A stretch of 64,000 bases of DNA, from NCBI GenBank assembly GCA_943840615.1, contig CALSVI010000001.1, positions 85,879-149,878 on the forward strand, read 5' to 3'. Of this stretch, positions 26,324 to 35,656 are shown piece after piece. The position numbers were made by a program, and so were the translations under genes. Source of the stretch: an uncultured Luminiphilus sp. (GTDB lineage Bacteria; Pseudomonadota; Gammaproteobacteria; Pseudomonadales; Halieaceae). The notes beneath the pieces are model-generated. The model made no database searches. It saw only the letters and a program-made list of their open reading frames with translations, and had not been told where the DNA came from. Position 1 is the stretch's first letter; every line of letters starts with the position of its first letter.

Positions 26324-27610
26324 GTGGCGCTGCGATACACACTGCACAGTTTAGTTTTCCTTTGGGGCTTTGTGGTGGCCTGCTCAGCCAGTGCGGCTGA
26401 ATTTGATCCCAGGCCCGGACTACTTGCGCAGCAAGATGAGTGGTTAGGCCGCAGTATCGATGCCAGCAGCTTAGCGCAGTTCGATGCCTATTTGCCTCCG
26501 GCACTGTCTGAAGTCATCGCCAAGGGCGCCACCGAACTCACGACCGGGCCTTTTATCACTGTACCGGTCCATCCTCGTTATGTTGAGGCGACCGATCAAT
26601 TCGGCGGTCAAGCGGAATTAGGCGATGAAGTGGGCGACTTGCTCAACTATCAGCAAGGCCGCCCATTCCCCGGTTTGCCGGAAGCGTCTGATCCACGTGC
26701 TGGCGAGAAGATAGCCTGGAATATGCGCTACGGCTACGGTCCTGACGAGGCGGAAACCGAGTTGATGACCTGGCGCTACAAGAATATGAGAACAAACAAC
26801 GAGGAGCGCAGAATCGAAATGTACGGCGCGATTATGCGCTTTGATCATCGTCATGTGCGTGAGCCTCTTCCTGCGATAGAGCAAAATCGGGCGGAGTTGT
26901 ATTCTGCTTTGTACCTCAAAGTCGATTTTCCGTTCGATATCAAAAACACCCAGTTATTGACGCATACAAAACTGGACGACGGAGAGCCCGAGCAAGCCTG
27001 GATTTATCTGAATACCCAGCGCCGCGTGAAGCGGCTTGGCACGGGCCAGAAGACCGATGCCTTCTTAGGCAGTGACATCATGATTGAGGATTTTCTGGGC
27101 TATAACGGACGTATCCGTGACATGGCCTGGGAGTATGTCGGCAGCACCGAAATTTTTGCGCCAGTGTACGGGTTCGACGATCTCTCTTTGGAGAGCAAGA
27201 TTGATTTGGATGGCCATGAGGTGATTGAGTTCGGGGGTGCTGGAGGCTGCTTTCCGGAAATTACCTGGCAGCCCCGGGTTGTGCATAAAGTGAAGGCCAC
27301 TCCTCTGGCGGAGAGTCACCCGATCGGGCATCGCCTGTTTTATATCGATGCTGCGACGTATGCACCCATGGTCACAGAAATTTTTGATCGTGCCGGCAAG
27401 CTTTGGAAACTTGGTGTGGTCGCGGTAAGTGATTCCTCAAAGCATGGCGAGGAGAATGCGGAGTGGCAGGGACTCATTACGGATGGCGTAACGATGATTG
27501 ACTTGCAAGCGGAGCACTGTACGACGTTGCAGTTCGATACGCGCATTCCTGATCAACTGCTGCGCACGCAATTATTCACTACCCAGCAAATGCGTTCGGC
27601 GGGGCGCTGA
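26324..27610 (+). CDS. DUF1329 family exported protein (copy 2)
   Basis: A 428-residue paralogue of the protein at 7536, sharing DPRAGEKIAWN, DAFLGSDIMIEDF, GGCFPEITW and the end MRSAGR. The signal peptide ends near SASAAEF. GTG 26324 is supported by AAGGAGGAG about seven bases upstream, one of the best ribosome sites in the window. No second DUF1302 or RND gene is beside it, so it may share the first copy's partners. Confidence 0.9.
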   Translation: MALRYTLHSLVFLWGFVVACSASAAEFDPRPGLLAQQDEWLGRSIDASSLAQFDAYLPPALSEVIAKGATELTTGPFITVPVHPRYVEATDQFGGQAELGDEVGDLLNYQQGRPFPGLPEASDPRAGEKIAWNMRYGYGPDEAETELMTWRYKNMRTNNEERRIEMYGAIMRFDHRHVREPLPAIEQNRAELYSALYLKVDFPFDIKNTQLLTHTKLDDGEPEQAWIYLNTQRRVKRLGTGQKTDAFLGSDIMIEDFLGYNGRIRDMAWEYVGSTEIFAPVYGFDDLSLESKIDLDGHEVIEFGGAGGCFPEITWQPRVVHKVKATPLAESHPIGHRLFYIDAATYAPMVTEIFDRAGKLWKLGVVAVSDSSKHGEENAEWQGLITDGVTMIDLQAEHCTTLQFDTRIPDQLLRTQLFTTQQMRSAGR

Positions 27611-27619
27611 GACAAGAAG

Positions 27620-28213
27620 ATGAGAGAACCGATCGACGTTCACGTCTATTTCAACTTTAGAAGCCCCTATTGCTATCTAGTATCAAAGACCATGTGGTCC
27701 ATTTTCGATAATTACCACAGCCGCTTGGTCTGGCACCCGGTGGGAGGGTGGAATTTGCGCTCCAGCCCCGAGCGTGCAAAGAAGAAGCTGCCGATCGCGC
27801 GCCAGGATATGGCGCGCTTTGCTCGTCGGTTAGGTATTCCCGTCAATCCGCCACCCATGGAGACTGAGCCGACACCAGCTGGCGCGGCCTCAATATTGGC
27901 TGAATCAGAGGGGTGCCTGAGAGAGTTTATTGTCGAAACGATGCGAGAGGAATGGGAGTTCGGCAATAACATTGCCGAGGACTCGGCGTTGGCGGCCATT
28001 GCAGTGCGGTGCTCGCTGGACGTAGAGGCCGTGCTGGCGGCGGCCAAAGACCCCACCAATCTCGCGACCCTCGAGCAAAATGTTCAGGAAGCGGAGGACA
28101 AAGGGGTTATTGGTGTCCCAACCTTTGTGATCGACGACGAAATATTCTGGGGTCAGGATCGCGTTGAATTCGTCGAAGAAAGACTCAACGACATGCGCGC
28201 CCGCCGGCTATAG
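27620..28213 (+). CDS. DsbA-family / 2-hydroxychromene-2-carboxylate isomerase-like protein
   Basis: A 197-residue kappa-GST/HCCA-isomerase-type thioredoxin-fold protein: the N-terminus YFNFRSPYCYLV carries the SPY serine site of that group rather than a CxxC, a helical insert follows, then the cis-proline in GVIGVPTFVID and the ending IFWGQDRVEFV. Relatives isomerise a naphthalene catabolite using glutathione. The substrate here is unknown. It follows DUF1329 copy 2 by nine bases and probably shares its transcript. Confidence 0.8.
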   Translation: MREPIDVHVYFNFRSPYCYLVSKTMWSIFDNYHSRLVWHPVGGWNLRSSPERAKKKLPIARQDMARFARRLGIPVNPPPMETEPTPAGAASILAESEGCLREFIVETMREEWEFGNNIAEDSALAAIAVRCSLDVEAVLAAAKDPTNLATLEQNVQEAEDKGVIGVPTFVIDDEIFWGQDRVEFVEERLNDMRARRL

Positions 28214-28257
28214 GCGGGGTGGGGTCCTCCTTACAACATAGGCACCCGCTAGATTAA

Positions 28258-29127
28258 TCACTGATTGCGATCAGTAGGCGGCTCATGTTTCCAGCGCCGG
28301 TTGGACCATAGAAAGCTCTCCGGCTCATCGCGAATCGTTTCTTCCGCAGCCCTGACATAAGCCTCGATAATGGCCTCTTCGGTCAGCTGTCCGGGGGTCT
28401 CGACGATAGGAATCAGGCTCAAATGATAATGGCCGCGTGATTTTCTTTGGCAGCGTGCAAACATCACCGGGAAATCTGTCAACTGCGCAATGGTCGCAGG
28501 GCCGGTGAAGAAAGCCGTCGGCTGATTTAACCAATCTGTCCAGTAAACTTTGTCCCGCTCTCCCGGTGACTGGTCGGCGACCAGCACCAGTGCGCGAAAG
28601 CGCCGACGATGCTTCAGCACATTCCGTGCAACCTTTTCCATAAGAATGGGCTCACCGCCAAATCGACTGCGCACCTCATAGGCAAAGCGGTCAGCGCCGT
28701 CGTTGTGCAATCGGCGATACACCGGATCGATCGGGATATCACCGTGTGCGTTCGCGGCGTGCATCATCCACTCCCAGTTACCGAGATGAATGGTCAGGAC
28801 GATCACGGACCGACTGCGGTGCTCAGTCAGGCGATCGAGCTGATCGAGGCCCTCGACCGTGACTCGGCGTTTGAAATCATCCAGAGTCATCTGTGAAGAA
28901 TGGAGAATCTCCATGGTCACATCGGTGAACTGTTTATAAAAGCGCGAAGCAGTATCCTGCCGCCATGCGGCGTCGCGTTCGGGGAAGGCGTTGCGCAAGT
29001 TGGTGTCGATAACGGCGGCGCGATAGCGAAAAACCCGTTGCAGGAGAAACGCGGCCGCTGTCGACAGGCCGTACTTCACAGGCAGCGGTATGAGTGCGAT
29101 GGCGCGGTAAATCCAGTAAGTCATCAT
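28258..29127 (-). CDS. LpxL/HtrB-type lysophospholipid (lipid A-like) acyltransferase
   Basis: A 289-residue inner-membrane-associated acyltransferase with the HLGNWE catalytic motif (Hx4E form), an N-terminal hydrophobic segment and DQSPGERDK further on. Family members add secondary acyl chains to lipid A; some act in aryl-polyene or other lipid pathways. ATG 29127 overlaps the preceding stop as ATGA, so it is coupled to the upstream LRR lipoprotein. The terminal segment SFLWSNRRWKHEP is typical. Confidence 0.88.
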   Translation of the reverse strand: MMTYWIYRAIALIPLPVKYGLSTAAAFLLQRVFRYRAAVIDTNLRNAFPERDAAWRQDTASRFYKQFTDVTMEILHSSQMTLDDFKRRVTVEGLDQLDRLTEHRSRSVIVLTIHLGNWEWMMHAANAHGDIPIDPVYRRLHNDGADRFAYEVRSRFGGEPILMEKVARNVLKHRRRFRALVLVADQSPGERDKVYWTDWLNQPTAFFTGPATIAQLTDFPVMFARCQRKSRGHYHLSLIPIVETPGQLTEEAIIEAYVRAAEETIRDEPESFLWSNRRWKHEPPTDRNQ

Positions 29128-29645
29128 GTGTCGCAGTGATCGGGCAGAGTCAAATTCAGGGCGCGCGGGATATCGTTTGCCTCCGGGCACTGAAGCCGGG
29201 AATTTCCGGCGAGGTTCAGTTTGCGTAAGCCGGCCATTCGTAACACGGGTATGGGATCCACCACATCGTTTTGATCCAGCAAGAGCTGCTCGAGCTGAGT
29301 GAGCCGCTCAAGCTCCAACAAGTTGCGGATGCGGTTACCGCTTAGCTTCATGGTGCGAATTTGGGTGAACTGTTCGAGTCCGGAGAGTGACTGGATGCCC
29401 GCGTGACTGCAGTTCAATGTGACCAGTTCCTCCGCCCCATTAGCGGCGAGATCAGAGACGGTCTGCTGCAGACAACCTGCCAACGCAGCATCGTCAATAC
29501 CCTCGACCTGAAATGGCGCTGAGGGTTCATAAACCGTCCTATCATTGACGGTGATATCGTATTGACCCAGTTGGCCGCAGCCCGTCAGCAAAACGAGACA
29601 GGTGATCAGCAACGCGCCGGTTAACTCTGTGTGAAATAGGCCCAT
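29124..29645 (-). CDS. Small leucine-rich-repeat lipoprotein
   Basis: The 173-residue product has a signal peptide and lipobox LTGC, then four or five bacterial leucine-rich repeats (ELVTLNCSHAGIQSL, IRTMKLSGNRIRNL, LEQLLLDQNDVVDP, LRKLNLAGN). An in-frame ATG at 29681 would lengthen it but gives a poor signal peptide; ATG 29645 is preferred, without a clear ribosome site. It is probably a periplasmic or outer-membrane binding protein. Function unknown. Confidence 0.7.
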   Translation of the reverse strand: MGLFHTELTGALLITCLVLLTGCGQLGQYDITVNDRTVYEPSAPFQVEGIDDAALAGCLQQTVSDLAANGAEELVTLNCSHAGIQSLSGLEQFTQIRTMKLSGNRIRNLLELERLTQLEQLLLDQNDVVDPIPVLRMAGLRKLNLAGNSRLQCPEANDIPRALNLTLPDHCDT

Positions 29646-29694
29646 ATAATGACTAGCCAAAAAACGAACGCAGTCAATCACGGCCCATCATCCA

Positions 29695-30485
29695 ATGCAA
29701 ACGTCGCCTCCTGACATGCCACACTTCCCCCCGCAACCGGTGACGGTCGTGCCGGTACCGGGAGAGTCGCCCAAACGAGCACAGAGCGTGGCTGCGCAGC
29801 TGATGCTCCCGTGTCGAGACCAGGCCGGATCTGCGGATCTATTGCTAGTGGTGGGTGAAGTGGAGGCCTGGCTGGAGCTAGAGGGGGTCAAGGTCAACGT
29901 TCAGTTTGATTCTGCCGCCATGAGGCACCGACGAAAGGGCGGGCACAATGAGCTACTGGGACGGGCGGTGGGGGTCAAGGCAGATCGTAAACCCAGCATC
30001 TTTGACGCGACCGGGGGCATGGGTCGAGACGCCTTTGTACTGGCGGATCTGGGTTGTGCAGTCACGCTTTGTGAGCGCGTGCCGGTGCTGCTCTGGTTGT
30101 TACAGGAGGCACTCAGTTTGGCGAGCGTGAGCCGCTATGAGCCTGTGCGGGACGCCGCGGGCCGCATGCACATTCGGTCAGGGGATAGCCGGTGCAGACT
30201 GTGGCGACTGGCTCGGTCATTTATCTTGACCCCATGTTCCCGGAGCGAAAGAAGGCGGCAGCCGTGAAAAAAGAGGCGCTCATGCTGCAGTCGCTGACCG
30301 ATGTTCAAGACACGGGCGATACGCTGTGGGCGTGGGCCTGGGCACAACCGGTCGAGCGCATTGTTGTAAAGCGGCCGCTGCGAGCGCCGACGCTGGGCGA
30401 CCAGACGCCCTCACATACGCTGTCAGGTAAAGCGGTTCGTTTCGATGTCTTTGTGCGTCAGATTGAGCAGGGGTCCACCGGGTGA
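29695..30485 (+). pseudogene. rsmJ: RsmJ-like 16S rRNA (guanine1516-N2) methyltransferase, frameshifted
   Basis: The first part (29695 to about 30190) carries the SAM motif IFDATGGMGRDAF and the HRRKGGHNELLGRAVG segment of RsmJ. The rest continues in another frame from about 30189, with VIYLDPMFPERKK and RIVVKRPLRAP. Joining them needs one inserted base near 30189, giving about 263 residues, the normal length. Either a real frameshift or, given the other lesions nearby, a sequencing error. An in-frame ATG at 29716 is an alternative start. Confidence 0.85.
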
Positions 30486-31063
30486 CGGCCAAGTCCATCT
30501 GGCTCGGGGTAGAGTCATTGCCAATCGAGCTAATGGGTTTGGCTGTAAGCCATCCCAACCCCATCTTTTGCGGGTGCTTGTCTGCATGTCAGGAACACTT
30601 GGCCGTCGCCGAGACAGTGCTGGAACAGGCAGGCAGGGACCCGAAAGCGCTGGATTGGCATGAGGTGGCCATAGGCACGACGATCGGTCAGGGCTATCTG
30701 GCGGATCTGTTGCGTCAGTGTGGCCCTATAGAGCAGATTGTTTGGGTGTGGCCGGAGAAGGCGGGTGCACTCGCTAAGGCGTCAGCCACCGTTCCCCTTG
30801 ACGAGGCTTTGATCAGAGCTCGCACGGTGGTAGAGGGCGTCGTGGTGATGGCGAGTGGCGCAGCCGCAGCAGTAGCGTCGGAGCGCGGTATCACGGTGAC
30901 ACTATTATTGCCCGACTCAGTGCCCGCGAATTCACCTCATGAGCAGGGTTTATGGGCGTTTGTCGAGCGCTTCGCCGCGACCGCGAACGCGGCATCGACG
31001 CCGAAGGGAGTCTCTTTTAGGCTGCTGACTCAGTCGGCGTGGCGTCACGCTACTACCCCATAG
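30482..31063 (+). CDS. Uncharacterised protein
   Basis: A 193-residue ORF whose GTG overlaps the rsmJ stop, implying coupling. It has no signal peptide or transmembrane segment; an alanine-rich helical stretch (VVEGVVVMASGAAAAVASE) lies in the middle. The segment IGTTIGQGYLADLL is glycine-rich but does not form a known binding motif. I do not recognise the family. Codon use resembles its neighbours, which supports it being real. Confidence 0.55.
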   Translation: MTAKSIWLGVESLPIELMGLAVSHPNPIFCGCLSACQEHLAVAETVLEQAGRDPKALDWHEVAIGTTIGQGYLADLLRQCGPIEQIVWVWPEKAGALAKASATVPLDEALIRARTVVEGVVVMASGAAAAVASERGITVTLLLPDSVPANSPHEQGLWAFVERFAATANAASTPKGVSFRLLTQSAWRHATTP

Positions 31064-31152
31064 AACTCAGTGTGCTGCGCGGTGTTGTCGACAGCGCGAT
31101 CGCTTCGATAAGGCTTGCGTTTGGCGGCTCGAGCCGAGCTGATATGCCGGTA

Positions 31153-32283
31153 TTAATCGGGGAGTAATCGCTCAAGCATGCCCTGATAGATCTCGGTCAG
31201 GCGCGGTATGTCGGCCGTTTTGACCCGCTCATTGCATTGGTGAATGGTTTCATTAACGTGACCCACCTCCACGACCTGTGCGCCTGTGGGGGCGATGAAT
31301 CTGCCGTCGGACGTACCACCCCCCGTCGAAACCTCCGGTGTCAGTGCGGTAGTCGCGCGAATGCTGTCAGAGACTGCTGTGAGCAGCGCCCCGGGTTCTG
31401 TCAGGAAAGGTTCGCCGCTCAGTGACCAGGTGATGTCATAGTGAAGGTCATGTTGCTTAAAAATCGCCTCGCATCGCTCCTGAATCGACTGAGCGGTGAG
31501 CGCCGTGCTGAAACGCAGATTGAACAGGACCTCGATGCTACCGGGAATGACGTTGGTCACTCCCTGCCCAGCCTGCACCGTTGAAATCTGCAGGGAGGTG
31601 GGGTCAAAGAAGTCGTTCCCTGCGTCCCATGGCTCGCGCGCCAGAGCATCAAGCGCGGGCAGCGCCCGGTGAATCGGATTATCAGCAAGGTGGGGGTAAG
31701 CAATGTGCCCCTGCTTGCCGTGGATGACGAGCGTCGCGTTCAGGGAGCCACGGCGGCCGTTCTTGACCAGATCGCCCAGTTGGCGGGTGCTTGAGGGCTC
31801 GCCGACCACGCACCAGTCGATCTGTTCGCCGCGGGCTGCCAAGGCATCGACTACCTTCACCGTGCCATCTCGTGCGGGACCCTCTTCGTCAGACGTGATC
31901 AAAAAGCCAATTCGCCCGGTGTGTCGAGGATGCTCTGTCACAAATTGCTCGCAGGCCACCACCATAGCCGCCAAACTCGCTTTCATGTCTGCGGTGCCGC
32001 GACCGACAAGATACTCTCCCGACGCTGTCGCAGTGAAGGGGTCTGACTGCCAGTTGCTCAGGTCGCCGGGGGGCACCACGTCGGTATGACCGGCGAAGAC
32101 CAGCAGTGGCCCGTCTTCTCCCCGGGTCGCCCAGAAATTGTCGACGTCGCCAAAGCGCATCGGTTCGATATGGAAGCCGGCTGCCGAGAGGCGTGCCGTC
32201 ATAATAGCCTGACAACCCGCGTCATCCGGTGTGACAGAGGCGCAGCTGATGAGCTGATGTGTCAGCGCCAGCGTGGGATCCAT
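31153..32283 (-). CDS. dapE: Succinyl-diaminopimelate desuccinylase
   Basis: A 376-residue M20 dizinc hydrolase that removes succinate from N-succinyl-LL-diaminopimelate. The metal-site motifs are [22 protein letters not shown] and TSDEEGPA; the dimerisation lid domain starts near [12 protein letters not shown] 32283 lies four bases after the dapD stop; an ATG at 32301 is also possible and would overlap dapD. The succinylase route is completed by dapD and the dapC remnant nearby. Confidence 0.95.
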   Translation of the reverse strand: MDPTLALTHQLISCASVTPDDAGCQAIMTARLSAAGFHIEPMRFGDVDNFWATRGEDGPLLVFAGHTDVVPPGDLSNWQSDPFTATASGEYLVGRGTADMKASLAAMVVACEQFVTEHPRHTGRIGFLITSDEEGPARDGTVKVVDALAARGEQIDWCVVGEPSSTRQLGDLVKNGRRGSLNATLVIHGKQGHIAYPHLADNPIHRALPALDALAREPWDAGNDFFDPTSLQISTVQAGQGVTNVIPGSIEVLFNLRFSTALTAQSIQERCEAIFKQHDLHYDITWSLSGEPFLTEPGALLTAVSDSIRATTALTPEVSTGGGTSDGRFIAPTGAQVVEVGHVNETIHQCNERVKTADIPRLTEIYQGMLERLLPD

Positions 32284-32287
32284 GTCA

Positions 32288-33298
32288 TCAGTTGTTGGCA
32301 TGCAGCATCTCGTTGAGCTCGATGGCACTTTTATTGGTCAAACACTGGACTGCCCCGGTGCTGGAGTGCCGCCGGAATAAAAGATCGGATCTTCCCGCGA
32401 GCGTTCGCGCCGAGACCGTCTCTACCGTCGCACCGCTCTCCTCGAGAACATTGACCTTGGTACCTGCGGTCACAAACAGCCCTGCTTCGATAGTGCAGCG
32501 ATCTCCCAGAGGAATACCCAATCCGGCATTGGCGCCAATCAGACAGTCTTCACCCACTGAGATAATGATGTCGCCGCCCCCTGAGAGCGTGCCCATGGTC
32601 GAACAGCCGCCACCCAGGTCAGAGCCCTTGCCCACCCAGACTCCAGCGGATATCCGGCCCTCGATCATGCCGGGACCTTCGGTGCCCGCATTGAAGTTAA
32701 TAAACCCTTCGTGCATGACGGTGGTGCCCGCTCCGAGATAGGCACCCAGGCGCACCCTTGCTGTGTGCGCGATGCGCACGCCACCGGGGACCACGTAGTT
32801 GGTCATCTTCGGAAATTTATCGACACTGGAGACCTCCAGCACCTCACCGCGCAGTCGCGCGTCAAGTTGACGCTGTGAAAGTTCCCGCAGATCTACCGGT
32901 CCTTGCCCCGTCCAGGCCACGTTGGGCAGTAAGCCAAAGAGGCCCGAGAGATCCGTCGCATGGGGTTTGACGAGTCGGTGAGAGATGAGATGCAGCTTGA
33001 GATAGGCTTCCTCAACCGACGTCGGCGCCGAGTTGTCCGCGAGCGCAGTGGCGACGACTGGCTGGCTCGCATGCGTCAACTGTTGCGCAAGCTGGGCAAG
33101 GGTGTCTTCACCCGCCGCTTTGAGCCCTGATGCCAATTCAGTGAGCTGTGCGTTATCGAGTCTGCCGGTAACGCCTTCCAGTGCAGCCGCTACACCACCA
33201 CTCACTGCAGTGAGTGGTTGGGGGTAGAACGTATCGAGCGGCTCACCCTGTGCATTCTCTGAGACGATGCCAAGACCAAAACCGTGCAGGGAGCCCAT
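32288..33298 (-). CDS. dapD: Tetrahydrodipicolinate N-succinyltransferase
   Basis: The 336-residue longer-type DapD, as in Pseudomonas, with a left-handed beta-helix of hexapeptide repeats in the C-terminal half ([36 protein letters not shown]). It transfers succinyl from succinyl-CoA onto tetrahydrodipicolinate. It lies between the Spx/ArsC-like gene and dapE, the Pseudomonas arrangement. Confidence 0.94.
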   Translation of the reverse strand: MGSLHGFGLGIVSENAQGEPLDTFYPQPLTAVSGGVAAALEGVTGRLDNAQLTELASGLKAAGEDTLAQLAQQLTHASQPVVATALADNSAPTSVEEAYLKLHLISHRLVKPHATDLSGLFGLLPNVAWTGQGPVDLRELSQRQLDARLRGEVLEVSSVDKFPKMTNYVVPGGVRIAHTARVRLGAYLGAGTTVMHEGFINFNAGTEGPGMIEGRISAGVWVGKGSDLGGGCSTMGTLSGGGDIIISVGEDCLIGANAGLGIPLGDRCTIEAGLFVTAGTKVNVLEESGATVETVSARTLAGRSDLLFRRHSSTGAVQCLTNKSAIELNEMLHANN

Positions 33299-33310
33299 CA
33301 GATACGTTCC

Positions 33311-33667
33311 TTAAATGCCAAAATAATGTGCGTAGTCGTCGGTGGTAAACCCGACCGAGACGCTGTCCCGCCACTCGAGCACGGGGCGTTTGATCAGTGT
33401 CGGATGGGTAAGCAGGATGTCGACGGCCCCGCTTTGGTCCAACACACTGCGCTCTGCGTCTGACAACTGCTTAAAAGTGGTGCTCCGGCGGTTAACGAGT
33501 CGCTCGTTACCCACGATGTCGAGCCACTTGGACAGGCGTTCGCGGCTGGGTGTTGCCTCTCTGAGATCGACAAAATCGTGGTCCACATGATGGCTATCAA
33601 GCCACTTCCGCGCCTTGCGCACCGTGTCGCAGTTAGGGATGCCATACAGCATGGGCGTTTTCATCAT
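33311..33667 (-). CDS. ArsC/Spx-family thioredoxin-fold protein (YffB-like)
   Basis: The 118-residue product has PMLYGIPNCDTVRKARKWL with a single cysteine, a later conserved arginine (LIKRPVLEW) and the family's HxVDHDFVDLR strand. It resembles YffB, a glutathione-dependent-reductase-like protein of unknown role. The ORF extends upstream to 33733, but homology starts at ATG 33667 or 33664. It precedes dapD by 12 bases. Confidence 0.85.
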   Translation of the reverse strand: MMKTPMLYGIPNCDTVRKARKWLDSHHVDHDFVDLREATPSRERLSKWLDIVGNERLVNRRSTTFKQLSDAERSVLDQSGAVDILLTHPTLIKRPVLEWRDSVSVGFTTDDYAHYFGI

Positions 33668-33791
33668 GTTGACTGTGTCATCACCTGTTAAAGCCTGTGG
33701 AATACAAGGGTGCACCGCGCCTTCATTGTGCACAACGAATGGAGCCGAAGGTTAGCAGAATTGCGTCTCTGGCGTCTCTGCGCCGAGGCGG

Positions 33792-34454
33792 TTAGGCTTT
33801 ATGACAGCGCTTGGGATGCTTGCGTGCAGGGTAACAGGTGCGGCAGATATCACAGACTCGGCCGTCACAGCCGCGAGCCGTGCAGTACTCCCGCCCATAA
33901 AAAATGATTTGCAGATGCAGGGCATTCCAGCGTGTCTCGGGGAAAGCGCGCTTCAGGTCCCGCTCGGTTTCGACCACGTTGCGGCCTCGGGTCAGGCCCC
34001 AGCGCTGGGCCAGTCGATGGATATGGGTATCCACGGGGAAGGTCGGCATGCCAAAAGCTTGAGCCATGACTACGCTTGCGGTCTTGTGGCCCACACCGGG
34101 GAGTTGTTCCAGCGCATCGAGATCAGCAGGCACTTCACCATCGTGTAGATCAAGGAGCATTTCGCTGAGTCGGTGAATCGCTTTGGATTTTTGGGGTGAC
34201 AGGCCACACGGGCGGATGATAGCGCGGATCTCCTCGACCGAGAGTGTGACCATTTGCTCCGGCGAGTCGGCTCTGGCAAACAGGGCAGGCGTCACCTGAT
34301 TCACGCGTTCATCGGTACATTGCGCGCTCAGCAATACCGCGACCAGCAGCGTGTACGGGTCGCGGTGATCGAGCGGCACCAGTGTTTGTGGATAGAGCGC
34401 CTGCAGTCTGTGATCGATGAAGGCGATGCGCTCCGCTTTACTTAAATTCGCCAC
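33792..34454 (-). CDS. nth: Endonuclease III (DNA glycosylase/AP lyase)
   Basis: A 220-residue base-excision repair enzyme with the HhH segment LPGVGHKTASVV containing the catalytic lysine, and the catalytic aspartate in FPVDTHIHRLA. The C-terminus is cysteine-rich and should hold the [4Fe-4S] cluster, but its spacing (CTARGCDGRVCDICRTC) differs from the E. coli C-x6-C-x2-C-x5-C pattern. GTG 34454 is the likely start. It abuts the end of the dapC remnant. Confidence 0.92.
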   Translation of the reverse strand: MANLSKAERIAFIDHRLQALYPQTLVPLDHRDPYTLLVAVLLSAQCTDERVNQVTPALFARADSPEQMVTLSVEEIRAIIRPCGLSPQKSKAIHRLSEMLLDLHDGEVPADLDALEQLPGVGHKTASVVMAQAFGMPTFPVDTHIHRLAQRWGLTRGRNVVETERDLKRAFPETRWNALHLQIIFYGREYCTARGCDGRVCDICRTCYPARKHPKRCHKA

Positions 34455-34464
34455 GGTCGCCCTA

Positions 34465-35656
34465 TTACCAACCTTGCTTAACGGTTTGTGAGATCCGCTC
34501 CGCAGCCTCAACGCACTGTGATAATTCGGCCACTAGTGCCAGCCTGACGCGATGCTCACCCGGGTTGCCCTGCCGCGTATCACGGGCGAGGTAACGACCG
34601 GGCAGGACTTTGACGCCGGCGCGCTGAAAGAGGCTTTGGGTAAAAGACTCGTCGTCGATGGGTGTCTCGGGCCACAAATAAAAACCGGCATCCGGCGTCG
34701 GTGTTGCCATGATCGATGCCAGGATGGGCGTCACCGCTGTCAAATTTTTGCCGATAAAGCGCCCGGTTCTCCAGCACATGCGCTTCGTCTCCCCAAGCCC
34801 ATTCACTGGCCATCTGATGATGGGGCGGCATGGCGCAACCGTGATAGGTGCGATAGCGCCGGAAGCGCTCTATCCAGAGCGGATCTCCAGACACGAATCC
34901 GGATCGTAGCCCCGGCAGATTGGACCGCTTGGAGAGACTGTGAAAACAGAGGCAGTGACGATAGTCGGTGTCACCCATGGCCGCCGCTGCTTCCAGCAGC
35001 CCCGCGGGAGGCGCTGCCTCGTCGGGGTAAATTTCGCTGTAGCACTCGTCGCTGGCGATCACAAAGTCGTGCTCGTGGGCCAGCGCAATGAGCTGCTGCA
35101 GTCACTCGCGAGACATGACCGCACCGGCGGGGTTGCCGGGGGTGCAAATGAAGAGCAGCTGGCAGGCTTGCCACTGATCCGCGCTCACCGACGAGAAATC
35201 GGGAAGAAAGGCCGTGTCTGCCCCGCAATTAATCAAGAGAGGCTCGGTGCCTGCTAGCAGGGCAGCACCCTCATAGATTTGATAGAACGGATTGGGGCAG
35301 ATCACAGCCCCCGGCTGGCCATGGGTCACCACGGTCTGCGCCAGTGCAAACAGTCCCTCTCGCGTGCCGTTGAGGGGCAGCACGTGTCGATCTGCATCGA
35401 GTGACGGTAGGTGGAAGCGCCGCTCTAACCAGCGGGCGATTGCAGCCCGTAATTGGGGTCTTCCCGCGGTGGCGGGGTATTGGGCCACCAGAGCGCTGGT
35501 TTGATTCAGGCATTCGATGACCGCTGCCGGCGGTGGGTGCTGGGGTTCGCCGATGGTCAGAGGAATGATGTTCGTATCTGGCGGGGAGATCCCCGCGAAG
35601 AGGTGCCCCAGCTTTTCAAAAGGGTAGGGGTGGAGCGCCTCTAGCCCAGCGTTCAA
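34465..35656 (-). pseudogene. dapC: N-succinyldiaminopimelate aminotransferase DapC, disrupted
   Basis: A PLP aminotransferase reading frame broken twice. A TGA at 35102-35104 interrupts MSRE-stop-LQQL where tryptophan is expected, and an extra base near 34742 (an AAAAA run) shifts the frame before AVTPIL-like sequence. Repairing both gives about 396 residues starting at TTG 35656, a normal length. The lysine segment FHSLSKRSNLPG is present. It follows glnD with overlap. Real loss could be covered by another aminotransferase such as ArgD; a sequencing error is equally likely. Confidence 0.87.

Noticed and set aside
35102..35104. Selenocysteine or stop-codon readthrough at the dapC TGA
   Set aside because: The family has tryptophan here by context, and a second lesion lies downstream, so mutation or error is simpler.
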